A DNA stretch of 64,000 nucleotides from PGYR01 sp034670025 (lineage in GTDB: Bacteria; Bacteroidota; Ignavibacteria; Kapaibacteriales; UBA2268), in assembly GCA_034670025.1 (NCBI GenBank), contig JAXMOE010000002.1, positions 372,001 to 436,000 of the forward strand, read 5' to 3'. A program made the translations under genes and the position numbers. The notes under the pieces are model-generated. The model was given only the letters and a program-made list of their open reading frames with translations, was not told the DNA's origin and did not search any database. Positions 61,851 through 64,000 of the stretch are shown here, piece after piece (within the stretch, counting starts at the first letter, position 1; each line of letters opens with the position of its first letter).

Positions 61851-63383
61851 TTAATTATTTCCAATATTTTCTAGTTGTTTTTTTAAAGTTTTAATTAACA
61901 CTTCTAACTCTAATATTTTTTGCTGTTGTTCTAACTCCTTCAGCGTTTTTTCAAAATCAGTCTCTTCAGTTTCTCCGTTGTTTAGTTTATCAATTTTCTT
62001 TTTTAATAAAAGAATTTTTTCATTTAATTCCAATTGACTTAATTCTCTGCTTAATTCAGTATCATTTAATACAAAAACTTGATTTTCAAGTTCACTTTCC
62101 TTCTTTAAAGTCTCTAATCTTTTAATTTCTTTTTCAAATTGTAAATAATCAATTGTTTCTTGAAGAGTTTTTGTACTGTTTTCAAGCATTTTTCCAATCT
62201 TACTAGAGCCACTTGTCGCTTCAATTCTGTGTTGAGTAATCGCTCCAGTAGTTTCGTCAAATTTTAATGTTGTTTTTACTTTTCCTGCCCTTTTTGATTT
62301 TACAGGAATTGTCGAGATATTACCCAATTGAGCTAAATAAATTATTTCACTACTGTAAAGATTATCATCAACTTCCAAATCTATTTTAGAACTTGATGGG
62401 TGTCTTACAACAATTCCATCTATATAATCTGGTAAATCAAATTGAGTAACATCATTATTCTCAATTGAAACTTTTATTACTGGGATATCATCTTCTTTAA
62501 CACTGGTAGGGAAAATATTCTTTGGTTTAATTGAATGAGAATATATTTGGTTATCAACTGTAGTTTTTAATTCATCCCTTGTGTATTTTACAAATGGGTC
62601 AATTACGGCCGTATATTTAATTTCTTTTGATTTAAAATAGGTTCTATTCCTTTTTTGATACCAAACAATTTGCTCTTGTAGGTGTTTAATTTTAGAGGCT
62701 ATGATATTTAAACTATCTTTATTATTGTTCAAAATAAATTCATCGTTAAGTACAACTATTTGCGATAAGAGTTTGGAGTCATAATCTAAAGTTAATAATT
62801 GGGCAAGAATTTCTTGAATTCTTCTATTGACATTATCCGCTTGAGGACTACCCGTATTTAAATTACTTAATTGTGTCATTAGTGTTGACAATTCAGAATT
62901 TAGTTGGCTAGTAATTTCGGACTGAGGTGCTATTAGAGTTTTAGCGATATTACCTGCTGAAATAACTACTTTCTCAGCAAATTCCGGACTCTCGTCCTCG
63001 ATATCTGTGTCAATTGCTTTTAAGATACCATCTTTGGTTAGATTTAAATCAAGTGTTGATTTAGTAAAGAAATCATTGGTTATTCTATCACCAGTCAGAA
63101 CATATGATTTTGTTTCATCAGCAATTAACTTAGATATAACTTTGATTGGTTTTACAATAGCTACAACAGCGTCTGTTCTTTCTAATTTCTTTTCAACCCC
63201 ATTAATGAGTTCGTAAGGTTCCTTTATTGAATAGGTAATTTCTACTTTAATTAGGTTCTTAGGTAGTTTGTAAACAATGCCTTGATTTGCCTCCTCAATA
63301 GAATATTTGTTTGATTGAAGTCTAACAGATGAGCAACTTGTTAAAAGTCCAAATATTATAAATGTAATTAATATTTTCTTCAT
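61851..63383 (-). CDS. Uncharacterised coiled-coil lipoprotein
   Basis: The 510-residue product has a signal peptide with lipobox LTSC (cysteine 17). The first two-thirds begin with YKLPKNLIKVEITYSIKEP, like the opening strand of the DUF4831 envelope proteins of Bacteroidetes, and include an internal helical segment. The last third (about 400-508) is charged, leucine-heptad coiled coil with repeated LE and KL patterns. The role is unknown. It precedes the attC-like hairpin and the ATPase gene on the same strand. Confidence 0.65.
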   Translation of the reverse strand: MKKILITFIIFGLLTSCSSVRLQSNKYSIEEANQGIVYKLPKNLIKVEITYSIKEPYELINGVEKKLERTDAVVAIVKPIKVISKLIADETKSYVLTGDRITNDFFTKSTLDLNLTKDGILKAIDTDIEDESPEFAEKVVISAGNIAKTLIAPQSEITSQLNSELSTLMTQLSNLNTGSPQADNVNRRIQEILAQLLTLDYDSKLLSQIVVLNDEFILNNNKDSLNIIASKIKHLQEQIVWYQKRNRTYFKSKEIKYTAVIDPFVKYTRDELKTTVDNQIYSHSIKPKNIFPTSVKEDDIPVIKVSIENNDVTQFDLPDYIDGIVVRHPSSSKIDLEVDDNLYSSEIIYLAQLGNISTIPVKSKRAGKVKTTLKFDETTGAITQHRIEATSGSSKIGKMLENSTKTLQETIDYLQFEKEIKRLETLKKESELENQVFVLNDTELSRELSQLELNEKILLLKKKIDKLNNGETEETDFEKTLKELEQQQKILELEVLIKTLKKQLENIGNN

Positions 63384-63492
63384 GATATTTAGCTTAGCTT
63401 ACCTACAACTATCAAAATATACGAACATTCATATATCAATTTATTTTGAAGCTGTTTTTATTACTAATTAATTTGATGATTTGCTAATATAC

Positions 63493-63521
63493 AAAAAAAC
63501 CCCAACATAATTGTCAGGGTT
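63493..63521 (-). terminator. Terminator of the thiolase gene
   Basis: On the minus strand AACCCTGAC pairs with GTTGGGGTT (two G-U pairs; plus strand 63513-63521 with 63498-63506), with a 6-base loop and then seven T. It lies about 30 bases after the thiolase stop. Confidence 0.88.
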
Positions 63522-63551
63522 CGTAAAAATAATTCGCTTGTTATAACTAAA

Positions 63552-64000
63552 TTACATCATCTCAATAATCATAGCATTTGCTTCGCCGCCACCAATACAA
63601 AGAGTAGCCAAGCCATACTTGCCGCCTGTTCTCTTCAGTGCATAGATAAGAGTAGTAAGGATACGAGCACCAGAAGCACCGATTGGGTGACCCATTGACA
63701 CCGCACCACCGTGTACATTTACTTTCTCTCTGTCTATTCCCAATTCTTTGATTGAGTGCATAGGCACTACTGAGAATGCTTCGTTTATTTCAAATAAGTC
63801 AATATCGCCAATTTCCATATTTGCTTTTTTCAATACTTTCTGGATAGCAGAAGTAGGAGCAGTAGTGAACCACTCTGGCGCTTGTGCGTGTGAGCAATGA
63901 GCAATAATTCTTGCTAATGGCTTGTGACCGGCTGCTTTTGCTGCTTCTTCGCTTTGTACAACAAGTGCTGAAGCACCATCGTTCAGGTTAGAAGCATTTG
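63552..64000 (-). CDS. Acetyl-CoA acetyltransferase (thiolase), C-terminal part
   Basis: The frame runs off the right edge; 148 C-terminal residues are visible. They include NASNLNDGASALVVQSEEAA, DIDLFEINEAFSVV (NEAF), the histidine motif NVHGGAVSMGHPIGASG and the proton-donor cysteine LCIGGGEANA, all intact. This is the C-terminal lobe of a thiolase that condenses or cleaves acetoacetyl-CoA or longer 3-ketoacyl-CoA. The visible part does not allow a choice between biosynthetic (atoB/phaA) and degradative (fadA) types. A strong terminator follows. Confidence 0.95.
   Translation of the reverse strand, partial: NASNLNDGASALVVQSEEAAKAAGHKPLARIIAHCSHAQAPEWFTTAPTSAIQKVLKKANMEIGDIDLFEINEAFSVVPMHSIKELGIDREKVNVHGGAVSMGHPIGASGARILTTLIYALKRTGGKYGLATLCIGGGEANAMIIEMM

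Noticed and set aside
1..64000. CRISPR array, tRNA or rRNA genes, prophage
   Set aside because: No regularly spaced direct repeats, no tRNA-like cloverleaf with a T-loop sequence that I could confirm, and no phage structural genes were seen on reading both strands. A tRNAscan and CRISPR search would be decisive.

Overview
The window is about two-thirds A+T and reads as a free-living, Gram-negative member of the Bacteroidota-Chlorobiota group. It combines type IX secretion (T9SS) C-terminal sorting domains, many SCxx-type lipoproteins and at least one promoter of the Bacteroidetes form (TTTG-N20-TAnnTTTG before rpmH) with a full flagellar rod/MS-ring/export/hook operon driven by a textbook sigma-54 promoter. 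Most Bacteroidetes lack flagella, so an Ignavibacteria- or Kapabacteria-like lineage is the best guess. This is inference from gene content; there is no rRNA in the window.

Layout. 1-2115 (minus): a truncated GT-C-like membrane protein and hrcA. 2259-7029 (plus): typA, sppA and a small lipoprotein, with two clear terminators. 7032-12844 (minus): a DUF4397-like lipoprotein, a T9SS-sorted subtilisin and a YjbQ protein in one transcript. 12972-15653 (minus): rpmH-rnpA-yidD-yidC. 15928-27824 (plus): a sigma-54 promoter, then flgB-flgC-(unknown)-fliE-fliF-fliG-fliH-fliI-fliJ-ylxF/motE-fliK-flgD-TIGR02530-flgE, ending in a strong terminator. The order matches the Bacillus fla/che operon start, with one unknown gene inserted and a structured leader before flgE.

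27846-38403: a ferredoxin-NADP reductase-like flavoprotein, a VWA membrane protein, a TetR-TolC-MFP-RND efflux operon, an orphan HSDR_N_2 nuclease-fold protein and an NTF2-like protein. 38558-44402: peptidase E, map, pyrC, an ArsC/Spx-like protein, two tandem hotdog thioesterases, and recG on the other strand. 44565-47300 is accessory: an uncharacterised exported protein, a T9SS sorting-domain remnant, a T9SS-sorted beta-propeller protein with a compositionally different tail, and a MITE-like palindromic element. 47319-56050: glutathione peroxidase, a TPR/SPOR protein, murG, a family 9 glycosyltransferase, a membrane protein, rfbC, a MntA/HepT toxin-antitoxin pair, a CopD-like protein and two bacterial PH-domain proteins. 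56140-64000: purL, a lipoprotein paralogous to the one at 6289, a cluster of dispersed palindromic repeats, a VOC protein, a P-loop ATPase resembling the Sll1717 family, an attC-like hairpin, a coiled-coil lipoprotein, and the 3' end of a thiolase.

The strongest leads beyond routine annotation are the sigma-54 promoter with its spaced TTGACA/TGTCAA repeats, the riboswitch-like leader of flgE, the unknown flagellar-operon gene, the T9SS sorting-domain remnant beside a mosaic T9SS gene, and the ATPase/attC-like/lipoprotein accessory block at 60-63 kb. I saw no CRISPR array, tRNA, rRNA, prophage or transposase gene.
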